Shown here in pieces: positions 44,335-53,800 of a stretch of DNA of 64,000 nt. Positions within the stretch are counted from its first letter, which is position 1; each line of letters begins with the position of its first letter. The DNA is from Bacteroidetes bacterium HGW-Bacteroidetes-1 (GTDB taxonomy: Bacteria > Bacteroidota > Bacteroidia > Bacteroidales > F082). The DNA is taken from positions 1 through 64,000 of the forward strand of contig PHDU01000001.1 of the NCBI GenBank assembly GCA_002842755.1, in the 5' to 3' direction. The notes beneath the pieces were generated by a model. It was not told the origin of the DNA, did no database searches, and saw nothing but the letters and a program-made list of their open reading frames with translations. The position numbers and the translations under genes are program-made.

Positions 44335-44529
44335 ATGATCATCATTCCTGTAAAAGAAGGCGAGAGCATTGACAGAGCCTTAAAAAAGTACAAAAGAAAA
44401 TTTGAGAAGACCGGAGTAATCAAAGAACTTCGCAACCGTCAAAAATTCACTAAACCTTCAATTGTGAACAGAGAACAAAGACGTAAGGCTATTTATGTTC
44501 AAAAACTCCGTCAAGAGGAAGAAAATTAG
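44335..44529 (+). CDS. rpsU: 30S ribosomal protein S21
   Basis: A 64-residue ribosomal protein beginning MIIIPVKEGESIDRALKKYKRKFEKTG with the basic C-terminal helix REQRRKAIYVQKLRQ. The ATG at 44335 gives the normal S21 length; the frame is open further upstream but runs over the promoter. In Bacteroidota S21 helps hold the mRNA-binding site of the 30S subunit, which fits the scarcity of Shine-Dalgarno sequences in this window. Confidence 0.96.
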   Translation: MIIIPVKEGESIDRALKKYKRKFEKTGVIKELRNRQKFTKPSIVNREQRRKAIYVQKLRQEEEN

Positions 44530-44555
44530 TCCTCTTTTTACAAGAATCTTTTTCT

Positions 44556-44606
44556 AAAAAACTTTGATGTAAGTTAAATTTATACTAAATTTACATCAAA
44601 GTTTTT
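44556..44606 (+). terminator. Terminator hairpin between rpsU and xer
   Basis: aaaaactttgatgtaa pairs with ttacatcaaagttttt around an AT-rich loop of 18 bases and ends in a short T-run, seven bases before the next ATG. Confidence 0.75.
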
Positions 44607-44612
44607 ACTTTT

Positions 44613-45488
44613 ATGACAGTTCACAACTTCATCACCTATATACGTACTGAAAAACGTTTTTCTCATCATACGATCAAGGCATACCAAACTGACTTGGTGA
44701 TGTTTGAGAGTTTTCTGTTGTCAGATTATGAACTTTCTGATTCCAGTCAAGCAACTTCCAGCATGATCAGGGATTATGTTTCCACACTCAAGGAAGTTAA
44801 TATTGACAACAACAGTATCAACCGTAAATTATCTTCTATTAGGTCCTACTTTAATTTCTTGATAAAAAACGGCCAACTCTCAATGAATCCGGCAATTAGA
44901 ATTAAAGCTCTTAAAACAAAAAAGAGAACAGCCGCTTTTGTACCAAAAGAGGATATGAATAAGCATGAGAATATTGAACCCAATCCAGATTTTAAAGCTA
45001 TACGAAATCAATTAATTATTGAAATATTCTACCAGACAGGAATTCGTGCTTCGGAGTTAGTCTTTCTTAAAGAAAATGAAATCGATATGTTTTCACTGAC
45101 AATAAAAGTAACCGGAAAAAGAAATAAAGAACGTATCGTACCGTTTCATAGTAACATGAAAGATTTATTATTACGCTATCTGGATCATAAGAAAAGCCAC
45201 TATATGGAGTCAGATTATCTGATTGTTTCAAGTAACGGAAAGCCGGTTTCTTACCAAACAATATATAATATTGTTAATACTGAATTAAAGAAAATCACAA
45301 CCCTTACAAAAACAAGTCCACACATTCTACGTCACACTTTTGCAACCCATTTATTAAACAATGGTGCTAGTCTATTGTCAGTTAAAGAACTGCTTGGACA
45401 TTCAAGCCTTGCATCAACGCAGGTTTATACACATAATACAATCAATCAGTTAAAGAAAATTCATCAACAAGCCCACCCGAAAGGGTAA
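44613..45488 (+). CDS. Tyrosine recombinase XerC/XerD family
   Basis: A 291-residue site-specific recombinase with all catalytic residues: Arg145 (TGIRASEL), Lys169 (VTGKRNKERIVPF), His237 and Arg240 (HILRHTFATHLL), His263 (LLGHSSLASTQ) and Tyr272 (VYTH). The N-terminal SAM-like core-binding domain spans residues 1-95. Size and the HxLRHxxATHL form are those of XerC/D, which resolve chromosome dimers at dif, rather than of a phage or transposon integrase; no att site or element is seen nearby. It is followed by hpf after 31 bases, a common Bacteroidota linkage. Confidence 0.88.
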   Translation: MTVHNFITYIRTEKRFSHHTIKAYQTDLVMFESFLLSDYELSDSSQATSSMIRDYVSTLKEVNIDNNSINRKLSSIRSYFNFLIKNGQLSMNPAIRIKALKTKKRTAAFVPKEDMNKHENIEPNPDFKAIRNQLIIEIFYQTGIRASELVFLKENEIDMFSLTIKVTGKRNKERIVPFHSNMKDLLLRYLDHKKSHYMESDYLIVSSNGKPVSYQTIYNIVNTELKKITTLTKTSPHILRHTFATHLLNNGASLLSVKELLGHSSLASTQVYTHNTINQLKKIHQQAHPKG

Positions 45489-45506
45489 TTAAATATTTTT
45501 AAATTT

Positions 45507-45515
45507 AAAGGAGGT
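45507..45515 (+). promoter_or_regulatory. Strong Shine-Dalgarno sequence of hpf
   Basis: aaaggaggt ends four bases before the hpf ATG, a near-perfect anti-16S match. Almost no other gene in this window has one. Confidence 0.8.
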
Positions 45516-45519
45516 AATC

Positions 45520-45816
45520 ATGAAAGTAAACATCAATGCTGTACATTTTAAAGCCGATCATAAATTAGAGGCTTTTATCACCAACAAAATTGAAAAACTT
45601 ACAAGCCGATACACGGATGTTATTGGCTCAGAAGTTTTACTAAAATTAGAGAATGGAGATGATCCTGAAAATAAAATTGCAGAAATAAAACTACTAATAA
45701 AAGGTAATGATTTATTCGCAAGCAAACAAAGTAAGTCGTTTGAAGAGTCAACTGATGCTGCAGTTGACGCATTGAAGAAACAACTTGAAAAGTATAAAAG
45801 TAAGTTTATAAAATAA
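45520..45816 (+). CDS. hpf: Ribosome hibernation-promoting factor (HPF/YfiA)
   Basis: A 98-residue short-form HPF/RaiA-like factor that binds the 30S decoding site in non-growing cells. MKVNINAVHFKADHKLEAFITNKIEKLTSRY and the C-terminal SFEESTDAAVDALKKQLEKYKSK are typical. There is no C-terminal dimerisation domain, so it belongs to the short class. A strong Shine-Dalgarno sequence precedes it. Confidence 0.92.
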   Translation: MKVNINAVHFKADHKLEAFITNKIEKLTSRYTDVIGSEVLLKLENGDDPENKIAEIKLLIKGNDLFASKQSKSFEESTDAAVDALKKQLEKYKSKFIK

Positions 45817-45882
45817 TATTTAACTGATTATCAATACTTTATTTCGATATCTTGAATTTTTTGATTTTTTTTAAGGAAATCT

Positions 45883-45913
45883 TTTGTCAATTGGATTAAA
45901 GTATCTATTTTTG
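45883..45913 (+). promoter_or_regulatory. Promoter of the tRNA-tuf operon
   Basis: TTTG (45883-45886), 19 bases, then TATTTTTG (45906-45913): an exact Bacteroidota consensus. A 7-bp inverted repeat, gcagacc (45913-45919) with ggtctgc (45930-45936), straddles the expected start near 45920. Confidence 0.85.
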
Positions 45914-45971
45914 CAGACCTTTTTACGGGGGTCTGCATTTTATTTATGCGGAAAAAGTTCTTCAGCATTGT

Positions 45972-46045
45972 GCCGGTGTAGCTCAGTTGGCCAGAGCAGC
46001 TGATTTGTAATCAGCTGGTCGGGGGTTCGAATCCCTCCACCGGCT
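45972..46045 (+). tRNA. tRNA-Thr (TGT)
   Basis: Acceptor stem gccggtg pairs with caccggc; anticodon TGT lies in the loop of ctgatttgtaatcag; the T arm is gggggttcgaatccctc. First tRNA of the tuf operon; CCA is not encoded. Confidence 0.97.
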
Positions 46046-46066
46046 CATGTTTAAAATATAGTGATT

Positions 46067-46148
46067 GGGGGAGTACCAGAGCGGTCAAATGGGGCAGACT
46101 GTAAATCTGTTGGCGAAGCCTTCGGAGGTTCGAATCCTCCCTCCCCCA
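46067..46148 (+). tRNA. tRNA-Tyr (GTA)
   Basis: Acceptor stem gggggag pairs with ctccccc; anticodon GTA in cagactgtaaatctg; a long variable arm (ttggcgaagccttc) marks a class II tRNA. Confidence 0.97.
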
Positions 46149-46157
46149 CTTAATCAC

Positions 46158-46230
46158 GCGGGAATAGCTCATTTGGTAGAGCGACAGCCTTCCAAGCTGT
46201 AGGTGGCCGGTTCGAGCCCGGTTTCCCGCT
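46158..46230 (+). tRNA. tRNA-Gly (TCC)
   Basis: Acceptor stem gcgggaa pairs with ttcccgc; anticodon TCC in cagccttccaagctg; T arm gccggttcgagcccggt. Confidence 0.97.
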
Positions 46231-46235
46231 CCAAA

Positions 46236-46307
46236 GCCGATGTAGCTCAGTGGTAGAGCGCTTCCTTGGTAAGGAAGAGGTCACGAGTTCAATCCTCGTC
46301 ATTGGCT
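46236..46307 (+). tRNA. tRNA-Thr (GGT)
   Basis: Acceptor stem gccgatg pairs with cattggc with one G-U pair; anticodon GGT in cttccttggtaaggaag; T arm cacgagttcaatcctcg with minor mismatch. Confidence 0.96.
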
Positions 46308-46348
46308 CTAGAAGTTCATTATAAACACCTTTAATAAACAAAGTAGAT

Positions 46349-47536
46349 ATGGCTAAAGAAAAATTTGAAAGGACCAAGCCACACGTTAACATCGGCACCA
46401 TTGGTCACGTTGACCACGGAAAGACTACACTTACAGCGGCAATTACACTCTGTCTTGCTGATAGGGGTCTTGCCACATTTAAATCATTTGATTCTATTGA
46501 TGCTGCCCCTGAGGAAAAAGAAAGAGGCATTACAATCAATACAGCACACGTTGAATATCAAACAGTCTCGCGTCATTATGCGCACGTTGACTGTCCTGGT
46601 CACGCCGACTATGTAAAAAACATGGTAACGGGTGCTGCCCAAATGGATGGTGCAATTATCGTTGTTGCTGCTACAGACGGACCTATGCCACAAACACGTG
46701 AGCACATCCTGTTAGCACGCCAGGTTGGTGTACCAAGACTCGTTGTTTTCATGAATAAGGTTGACCTTGTTGATGACGAAGAACTGCTTGAATTGGTTGA
46801 AATGGAAATCAGGGAACTTCTTACATTCTACAAATTTGATGGAGATAATACCCCTGTTATTCAAGGTTCAGCTTTAGGTGGATTGAACAAAGAACCTAAA
46901 TGGGTAGAAAAAATCTATGAACTGATGGATGCATGTGACACATGGATTCCTCTGCCGGAACGCGATCAGGACAAACCATTCCTTATGCCTATTGAAGACG
47001 TATTTTCAATCACTGGTCGTGGTACTGTTGCTACTGGTAGAATTGAAACAGGTGTAATCAACACAGGTGATCAAGTTGATATTATTGGTATGGGTGCTGA
47101 AAAACTCAAATCAGTTGTTACCGGAGTAGAGATGTTTCGTAAAATTCTTGATCGTGGCGAAGCTGGTGATAATGCTGGTCTTCTTCTCCGTGGTATTGAC
47201 AAAGATGCTATTCGCAGAGGTATGGTTATCGCTGCTGTTGGGACTGTAAAACCTCATAAATTATTCAAAGCTGAAGTTTACATCCTTAAAAAAGAAGAAG
47301 GTGGTCGTCATACCCCATTCCACAACAAATACCGTCCACAGTTCTATTTCAGGACCACAGATGTAACAGGAGAAATTATACTTCCTGCTGGAGTTGAAAT
47401 GGTAATGCCTGGTGACAACCTAACAATTGAAGTTAGACTCATCGCAGAAATTGCAATGAACAAAGGTTTACGTTTTGCAATTCGTGAAGGTGGTCGTACT
47501 GTTGGAGCAGGACAGGTAACAGAAATTATTGAATAA
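46349..47536 (+). CDS. tuf: Elongation factor Tu
   Basis: GTPase that delivers aminoacyl-tRNA to the ribosome. G1 is [10 protein letters not shown]2 lies in [15 protein letters not shown]3 is DCPGHADY, G4 is NKVD and G5 GSAL; domains II and III follow with [15 protein letters not shown] and [13 protein letters not shown]. Length of 395 residues is complete. Four tRNA genes lie directly upstream in the same transcript, as in the tufB operon of enterobacteria. Confidence 0.99.
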   Translation: MAKEKFERTKPHVNIGTIGHVDHGKTTLTAAITLCLADRGLATFKSFDSIDAAPEEKERGITINTAHVEYQTVSRHYAHVDCPGHADYVKNMVTGAAQMDGAIIVVAATDGPMPQTREHILLARQVGVPRLVVFMNKVDLVDDEELLELVEMEIRELLTFYKFDGDNTPVIQGSALGGLNKEPKWVEKIYELMDACDTWIPLPERDQDKPFLMPIEDVFSITGRGTVATGRIETGVINTGDQVDIIGMGAEKLKSVVTGVEMFRKILDRGEAGDNAGLLLRGIDKDAIRRGMVIAAVGTVKPHKLFKAEVYILKKEEGGRHTPFHNKYRPQFYFRTTDVTGEIILPAGVEMVMPGDNLTIEVRLIAEIAMNKGLRFAIREGGRTVGAGQVTEIIE

Positions 47537-47562
47537 TTAAGGTAACTTAATAAGGAAATACA

Positions 47563-47589
47563 AAAGGTACTCTTTTAAAGAGTACCTTT
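47563..47589 (+). terminator. Hairpin between tuf and tRNA-Trp
   Basis: aaaggtactcttt and aaagagtaccttt form a 13-bp stem with almost no loop, followed by gttaaaata. It may be a partial terminator or an RNA-processing site before tRNA-Trp. Confidence 0.6.
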
Positions 47590-47611
47590 GTTAAAATATT
47601 GTTTAACAAAC

Positions 47612-47684
47612 ACGGGTGTAGCTCAATTGGTAGAGTAGTGGTCTCCAAAACCATTGGTTGTGGGTTCAAATCCTACCACCCGTG
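47612..47684 (+). tRNA. tRNA-Trp (CCA)
   Basis: Acceptor stem acgggtg pairs with cacccgt; anticodon CCA in tggtctccaaaacca; T arm gtgggttcaaatcctac. It is located just before secE as in many bacteria. Confidence 0.97.
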
Positions 47685-47704
47685 CAAATAAAAGTTTAGA
47701 TTCA

Positions 47705-47902
47705 ATGTCAAAATTCAGCATGGTCAACTACGCGAAAGAAAGTTATATCGAATTGATGCAAAAGGTATCATGGCCTTCGTGGAGTGAGTTACAGAGTAGT
47801 GCTTTAGTAGTATCCATTGCTTCCCTTATAATCGCTGCGGTGGTTTATTTGATGGATATCACTTTTAGAACCTTGTTAGAAAATTTTTACAGACTTTTCT
47901 AA
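47705..47902 (+). CDS. secE: Preprotein translocase subunit SecE
   Basis: A 65-residue single-helix SecE. MSKFSMVNYAKESYIELMQKVSWPSWSELQ contains the amphipathic helix and the conserved VSWPSW; one transmembrane helix follows (about residues 34-54). The ATG at 47705 is chosen since the open frame upstream runs into the tRNA-Trp gene. It precedes nusG, the invariant order. Confidence 0.95.
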   Translation: MSKFSMVNYAKESYIELMQKVSWPSWSELQSSALVVSIASLIIAAVVYLMDITFRTLLENFYRLF

Positions 47903-47959
47903 CATTGATTATCATTGAATCTATGTTATGTGTTTTAACCTTCTCAAGTTTGACTCCAA

Positions 47960-48508
47960 ATGAGTGATCCTGTCGAAAAAAAGTGGTATGTAGTTCGGGC
48001 CATCAGCGGTAAAGAAAAAAAGGTAAAGGAATACCTTGATTCTGAAATCAGCCGGTTGGGATTGCAATCTCAAATATCACAGGTACTCATTCCTACTGAA
48101 AAGGTCTATCAGATAAGAAAAGGAAAAAAAATTAGCAAAGAGCGAAATTATTTTCCCGGATATATTCTGATAGAAGCGATTCTAACCGGTGAAATTCCAC
48201 ATATTGTGAAAACTATTCCAAATGTGTTGGGGTTTTTAGGGACAAAAGGAGAGCCAGACCCCTTACGTGCAAGTGAGGTTAAAAGAATTCTTGGTAAAGT
48301 AGATGAATTGTCGGAGATGGGTGAAGAAGTAAATATCCCATTCATTATTGGCGAAACAGTGGTAGTTACCGATGGTCCTTTTAACAGCTTTAGTGGTGTT
48401 ATCGAAGAAATCAATGAAGAGAAAAAGAAGTTGAAAGTAATGGTAAAGATTTTTGGAAGAAAAACACCGCTCGAGCTCAGTTTCATGCAAGTTGAAAAAG
48501 AGCAGTAG
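47960..48508 (+). CDS. nusG: Transcription antitermination factor NusG
   Basis: A 182-residue NusG with the NGN domain (KKWYVVRAISGKEKKVKEYL, NYFPGYILIEA, IPNVLGFLG) and a C-terminal KOW domain (VVVTDGPFNSFSGVIEEIN). It couples RNA polymerase to ribosome or Rho. It lacks the insertion seen in some Bacteroidota paralogues (UpxY-type), so this is the housekeeping copy. Confidence 0.97.
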   Translation: MSDPVEKKWYVVRAISGKEKKVKEYLDSEISRLGLQSQISQVLIPTEKVYQIRKGKKISKERNYFPGYILIEAILTGEIPHIVKTIPNVLGFLGTKGEPDPLRASEVKRILGKVDELSEMGEEVNIPFIIGETVVVTDGPFNSFSGVIEEINEEKKKLKVMVKIFGRKTPLELSFMQVEKEQ

Positions 48509-48553
48509 AGACACATCAACTTCCTTATTAGCAAATTATTATTAAGGATTAAA

Positions 48554-49000
48554 ATGGCAAAAGAAGTAAGCGCATTAATTAAACTGCAAATCAAAGGAGG
48601 AGCCGCTAATCCCTCTCCACCTGTTGGTCCTGCATTGGGATCGAAAGGTGTCAACATTATGGAGTTTTGCAAACAGTTCAATGCTCGTACACAGGAATTA
48701 GCCGGAAAAATTGTTCCGGTAATTATTACAGTGTACAAGGATAAATCGTTTGATTTTATTTTAAAATCTCCACCAGTTGCTATACAGATCAGAGAACTTT
48801 CCGCAATTAAAAAGGGTTCAGCAGAACCTAATCGCGTTAAAGTTGGTTCGATCAGCTGGGAACAAGTTCGGGCTATTGCTGAATCAAAAATGAAAGACTT
48901 AAATGCTTTTACAATTGAATCAGCTATGAAAATGGTAGCAGGAACTGCCCGCAGTATGGGAGTAAAGGTAACAGGCGACGCCCCATTTGAGATTAACTAA
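48554..49000 (+). CDS. rplK: 50S ribosomal protein L11
   Basis: A 148-residue L11: the N-terminal [34 protein letters not shown] is the trigger-loop-binding domain, and the C-terminal rRNA-binding domain ends [13 protein letters not shown]. It forms the GTPase-associated centre together with L10/L12. Full length. Confidence 0.98.
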   Translation: MAKEVSALIKLQIKGGAANPSPPVGPALGSKGVNIMEFCKQFNARTQELAGKIVPVIITVYKDKSFDFILKSPPVAIQIRELSAIKKGSAEPNRVKVGSISWEQVRAIAESKMKDLNAFTIESAMKMVAGTARSMGVKVTGDAPFEIN

Positions 49001-49058
49001 CGCCATTGTGCGATAGTTATTTGCATTTTGTAGAACCCCTTAACACATTAAAAGTGAA

Positions 49059-49754
49059 ATGGCAAAATTAACCAGAAAACAGAAAGACGCTCTGGAACAG
49101 TTCGACAAAAGCAAGATTTACTCCTTGAATGAAGCAGTTGATATCGTCAAGAAAATCACATACACCAAATTTGATGCTTCAGTTGACCTGAATATCCGTT
49201 TGGGAGTTGACCCCAGAAAAGCAAACCAAATGGTACGCGGATCGGTCACACTACCTCATGGTACAGGTAAAACGATGCGGGTTTTAGTACTTTGTACGCC
49301 CGATAAGGAACAAGAAGCAAAAGATGCGGGAGCTGATTTCGTCGGTTTGGATGAGTATATTCAAAAAATCAAAGACGGATGGACAGATATTGACGTTGTT
49401 ATTACAACACCCAATGTAATGCCGAAAGTTGGTGCTTTGGGACGCATTTTAGGTCCACGTGGCCTGATGCCTAACCCAAAAACCGGAACGGTAACAATGG
49501 ACGTTGGAAAGGCAATTCAAGAAGTAAAAGCTGGTAAAATCGATTTTAAAGTCGATAAATATGGTATTGTCCATGCCGGTGTTGCTAAAGTAAGTTTTGA
49601 GAGCGACAAGATTACTGAAAACGCAAGGGAGTTGATTTTGACAATCAACAAACTTAAACCATCCGCTGCAAAAGGTACCTATGTGAAAAGTATTTTCATA
49701 TCAAGTACAATGAGCCCTGGTGTACAAATCGAACCCAAATCAGTAACAATCTAA
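49059..49754 (+). CDS. rplA: 50S ribosomal protein L1
   Basis: A 231-residue L1, the mobile stalk protein of the E site. Characteristic stretches are [49 protein letters not shown] and [17 protein letters not shown]. In other bacteria L1 represses its own operon by binding the leader of rplK; no clear mimic of the rRNA site was found here. Confidence 0.98.
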   Translation: MAKLTRKQKDALEQFDKSKIYSLNEAVDIVKKITYTKFDASVDLNIRLGVDPRKANQMVRGSVTLPHGTGKTMRVLVLCTPDKEQEAKDAGADFVGLDEYIQKIKDGWTDIDVVITTPNVMPKVGALGRILGPRGLMPNPKTGTVTMDVGKAIQEVKAGKIDFKVDKYGIVHAGVAKVSFESDKITENARELILTINKLKPSAAKGTYVKSIFISSTMSPGVQIEPKSVTI

Positions 49755-49776
49755 ATAAGAAAGGCAAGTTATTGAT

Positions 49777-50298
49777 ATGAGAAAAGAAGACAAATTAACG
49801 ATCATTGAAGCAATCACGAAACAATTGGGTTCCAATGCTAATTTTTATCTGACAGACATTTCAGATCTAAATGCAAAGAATACTGCAAGACTTCGTCAGT
49901 TATGCTTTACACGCGATATTAAATTGCTTGTTGTAAAAAATACATTGCTTCACAAAGCGATGGAGAGATCTTCTGTAGATATGAGTGAGTTGTACGTTGC
50001 CCTTAAAGGTGCTACAGCTATCATGTTTTCAGAAACAGGAAACGCTCCCGCTAAACTGATCAAAGAATTCCGTAAAACATCAAATCGTCCCATTCTCAAG
50101 GGAGCTTTTATTGAAGAAGCTGCCTACTTAGGAGATGATCAGATTGACTTCCTAGTGAATGTCAAATCTAAATTCGACTTGCTTGGTGAACTAATCGGTC
50201 TCTTGCAATCACCTGCCAAAAATGTGGTTGGTGCACTGCAATCGGGCGGTCAAAAACTCAGCGGAATTGTTAAAACGCTTTCTGAGAGATCGGAATAG
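49777..50298 (+). CDS. rplJ: 50S ribosomal protein L10
   Basis: A 173-residue L10, anchor of the L12 stalk. The N-terminal globular domain contains NFYLTDISDLNAKNTARLRQL and KLLVVKNTLLHKAME; the C-terminal helix (LIGLLQSPAKNVVGALQSG, then KLSGIVKTLSER) binds L12 dimers. Gap to rplL is 65 bases. Confidence 0.97.
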   Translation: MRKEDKLTIIEAITKQLGSNANFYLTDISDLNAKNTARLRQLCFTRDIKLLVVKNTLLHKAMERSSVDMSELYVALKGATAIMFSETGNAPAKLIKEFRKTSNRPILKGAFIEEAAYLGDDQIDFLVNVKSKFDLLGELIGLLQSPAKNVVGALQSGGQKLSGIVKTLSERSE

Positions 50299-50363
50299 AC
50301 TGAATTATTAGAATTCAAAGAAAATTAATATTAGAATTGTAAACATTTAAAAACGTAAATAAA

Positions 50364-50741
50364 ATGGCAGATTTGAAAGCTTTCGCCGAGCAGTTGGTTA
50401 ATCTCACAGTAAAAGAGGTAAACGAATTAGCCACCATTTTAAAAGATGTGTATGGTATCGAACCCGCTGCTGCAGCCGTAGCAGTAGCAGCAGCTCCAGC
50501 AAGTGCTGAGGTTGCAGAAGTAGAAGAAAAAACTTCTTTTGATGTCATCCTGAAATCAGCTGGTGCATCTAAACTGGCAGTTGTTAAATTGGTAAAAGAA
50601 CTAACCAGCCTTGGCTTGAAAGAAGCAAAAGAATTGGTTGATTCAGCTCCAAAACCTTTAAAAGAAGGTATTAGTAAAGACGAAGCTAATGCATTAAAAT
50701 CTCAGTTAGAAGAAGCTGGTGCAGAGGTTGAAGTTAAATAG
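50364..50741 (+). CDS. rplL: 50S ribosomal protein L7/L12
   Basis: A 125-residue L12: N-terminal dimerisation domain ([20 protein letters not shown]), Ala/Val-rich hinge (residues about 33-50) and C-terminal factor-binding domain ([40 protein letters not shown]). Full length and standard. Confidence 0.98.
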   Translation: MADLKAFAEQLVNLTVKEVNELATILKDVYGIEPAAAAVAVAAAPASAEVAEVEEKTSFDVILKSAGASKLAVVKLVKELTSLGLKEAKELVDSAPKPLKEGISKDEANALKSQLEEAGAEVEVK

Positions 50742-50777
50742 TAGGGTTAGAATTTCTGCAAAGAAATGAGGCAGTGT

Positions 50778-50811
50778 AACCTCTATCTCAAATAAAAATG
50801 AGATAGAGGTT
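50778..50811 (+). terminator. Attenuator-like hairpin between rplL and rpoB
   Basis: aacctctatctca (50778-50790) pairs perfectly over 13 bp with tgagatagaggtt (50799-50811), loop aataaaaa, then ttg. The T-run is short, which suits partial termination or RNA cleavage that lowers rpoBC relative to ribosomal proteins, as known in other bacteria. Confidence 0.75.
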
Positions 50812-50896
50812 TTGCGCCTATTTTGCATTTTGTGTAGATTGTTTCTTTTTTCCTTAATCTGTGCCTGCCTAAACAGGCTTCCAAAAACTTAAGACC

Positions 50897-53800
50897 TTGG
50901 CAGTAAAAATACCCAAAAGAATCAGTTTCGCATCCACTAAATCCAATTTTAAATATCCGGATTTTCTTGATATTCAGTTGCAGTCATTTCAGGATTTTTT
51001 CCAACTGGAAACAAATACTGAAAACCGCAAAGAAGAAGGCCTTTATAAAGTCTTCGCCGAGAATTTCCCGATTACGGATGCACGAAACAATTTTGTATTA
51101 GAATTTCTCGACTACTTTGTAGATCCTCCGCGATATACAATCGTTGAGTGTATTGAACGTGGCCTCACCTACAGCGTGCCACTCAAAGCAAAGTTAAAAC
51201 TATATTGTACCGACCCGGAGCACGAAGACTTTGAAACAATCGTCCAGGATGTTTATCTTGGAATGATTCCGTACATGACCCCAAAAGGGACCTTCGTACT
51301 TAACGGTGCTGAACGCGTGATAGTTTCACAGCTGCATCGATCTCCCGGTGTGTTTTTTGGTCAACACAAACACGCCAATGGTACACAGTTATATTCTGCT
51401 AGAATCATTCCTTTCAAAGGTTCATGGATGGAATTTTCTACTGACATTAACAATGTGATGTATGCATACATCGATCGGAAGAAAAAATTACCTGTAACGA
51501 CTTTATTGCGCGCTATCGGTTATGAAACCGATAAAGATATCCTCGAAATATTTAATCTGGCTGAAGAAGTAAAAGTAAGTAAAGCCGGATTAAAAAGGGT
51601 TCTTGGAAGAAAACTGGCAGCAAGAGTGGTTCGTTCATGGATAGAAGATTTTGTCGATGAGGATACTGGAGAGGTTGTTTCTATTGAGCGTAATGAGGTA
51701 ATCATTGAGCGTGAAACAATTCTTGAAAACGACCATATCGACCTAATTGTTGATTCTGGTGTCAAAGCTATCCTTTTACACCGCGAAGACTTCAACACCT
51801 CTGAGTACACAATTATCTTTAACACTTTGCAGAAAGATACTGCAAACTCTGAAAAAGAAGCTGTAGAGTTTATTTATCGTCAATTACGAAATGCTGAGCC
51901 CCCTGATGAAGAGACAGCGCGCGGTATTATTGATAAATTATTTTTCTCTGATAAACGTTACGATTTAGGTGAGGTTGGTCGTTATAGAATCAATAAGAAA
52001 CTAAATCTGCATACAGCTACAGATATCAAAGTACTTACAAAAGAAGATATCATTTCGATTATCAAATACCTTGTTGAACTGGCCAATAATAAAACTGATG
52101 TTGATGACATTGACCATTTAAGCAACAGACGTGTTCGTACTGTAGGTGAGCAGCTATATGCTCAGTTTGGTGTCGGTCTTGCAAGAATGGCACGTACTAT
52201 TCGTGAACGTATGAATGTTCGTGATAATGAAGTGTTTACACCTACAGATCTGATAAATGCTAAAACACTTTCATCTGTGATTAACTCGTTTTTCGGAACC
52301 AACCAGTTGTCACAGTTCATGGATCAAACGAATCCACTTTCCGAAGTTACGCACAAAAGAAGAATTTCAGCATTGGGACCAGGTGGTCTTTCTCGTGAAA
52401 GAGCCGGTTTTGAAGTTCGTGACGTGCATTATACCCACTATGGCAGGTTATGTACGATCGAAACCCCTGAAGGCCCTAATATTGGTCTTATTTCTTCTTT
52501 ATGTGTTTATGCTAAAATCAATAGACTAGGTTTTATAGAAACCCCATATCGTATTGTTAAAGATGGTGTTGTAGATGTTGATTCACAACCAGTTTATCTT
52601 AGTGCTGAAGAAGAAGAGAATAAAATCATTGCTCAGGCAAGTACCCCAATTAGTGATAATGGTCTTTTCAATGAAGAGCGTGTTAAAGTTCGTTATCAAG
52701 CAGATTATCCAATAATTGAGAGGGAAAAAGTTGATTATATTGATGTTGCGCCAAACCAAATTGCTTCAATTGCCGCATCATTAATTCCATTCTTGGAACA
52801 TGATGATGCGAACCGTGCTTTGATGGGATCGAACATGATGAGGCAGGCTGTTCCTTTGATTCAACCTGAATCTCCAATTGTCGGCACTGGCATTGAGCGT
52901 TCAGTTGCCGAGGACTCAAGAGTGCTTATCAATGCCGAAGGTATTGGTGAAGTAATTTTTGTAGATGCTACAAAAATTACAATCAGGTATAGCAGAACAG
53001 AAGAAGAAAAATTACTTAGTTTTGATGAAGATGTTCGTAGCTACCATTTAACCAAATATATACGTACAAACCAAAATACCTGTATTAACTTAAAGCCTAT
53101 CGTTAAAAGAGGTGATAAAGTTTTTAAAGGACAAGTTTTGTGTGAAGGTTACGCAACTCAAGATGGAGAATTAGCCATTGGAAGAAACCTTATGGTTGCT
53201 TTTATGCCTTGGAAAGGATATAATTTTGAGGATGCAATTGTAATTTCTGAGCGTATCGTAAAAGAGGATATATTTACTTCTGTTCACATAGAAGAATTCT
53301 CATCAGAGGTTCGCGATACCAAAAGAGGGATTGAGGAACTGACCAATGACATTCCTAATGTAAGTGCAGAAGCGACAAAAGATCTTGACGAAAACGGATT
53401 AATCAGAATTGGTGCAGAAGTAAGTGAAGGAGATATTCTGATTGGCAAGATTACCCCAAAAGGGGAAAGTGACCCAACACCTGAAGAGAAACTTCTCCGT
53501 GCCATATTTGGTGATAAAGCTGGCGATGTGAAGAATGCTTCATTAAAAGCACCGCCTTCAATGAAAGGAGTAGTTGTTAACAAAAAACTCTTCTCACGTG
53601 TTATCAAAGACAGGAAATCAAAAGCAAAAGATAAGGATCTAATCCAGGAACTAGAAGATACTTTCAACAGGCAATCAGCCGAGCTTAAAAATAAATTGGT
53701 TGATAAGCTAACTGTTCTGCTGAATGGCCGTACCTCTCAGGGTGTAATGAACAATTTTAAGGAAACAATGATTCCTAAGAAAGCGAAATTCACCCAGAAA

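Noticed and set aside
44613-45488. Xer-type recombinase as integrase of a mobile element
   Set aside because: No att-like direct repeats, cargo or phage genes surround it; the flanking tRNA block and hpf match the normal chromosomal setting.
46150-46401. Minus-strand frame across tRNA genes, with a peptide resembling annotated 'GSNRPPTAWKA' proteins
   Set aside because: Such peptides are known spurious translations of tRNA gene clusters; the strand carries tRNA complements.
47654-47704. N-terminal extension of secE
   Set aside because: It runs through the 3' half of tRNA-Trp; the ATG at 47705 gives the usual SecE.
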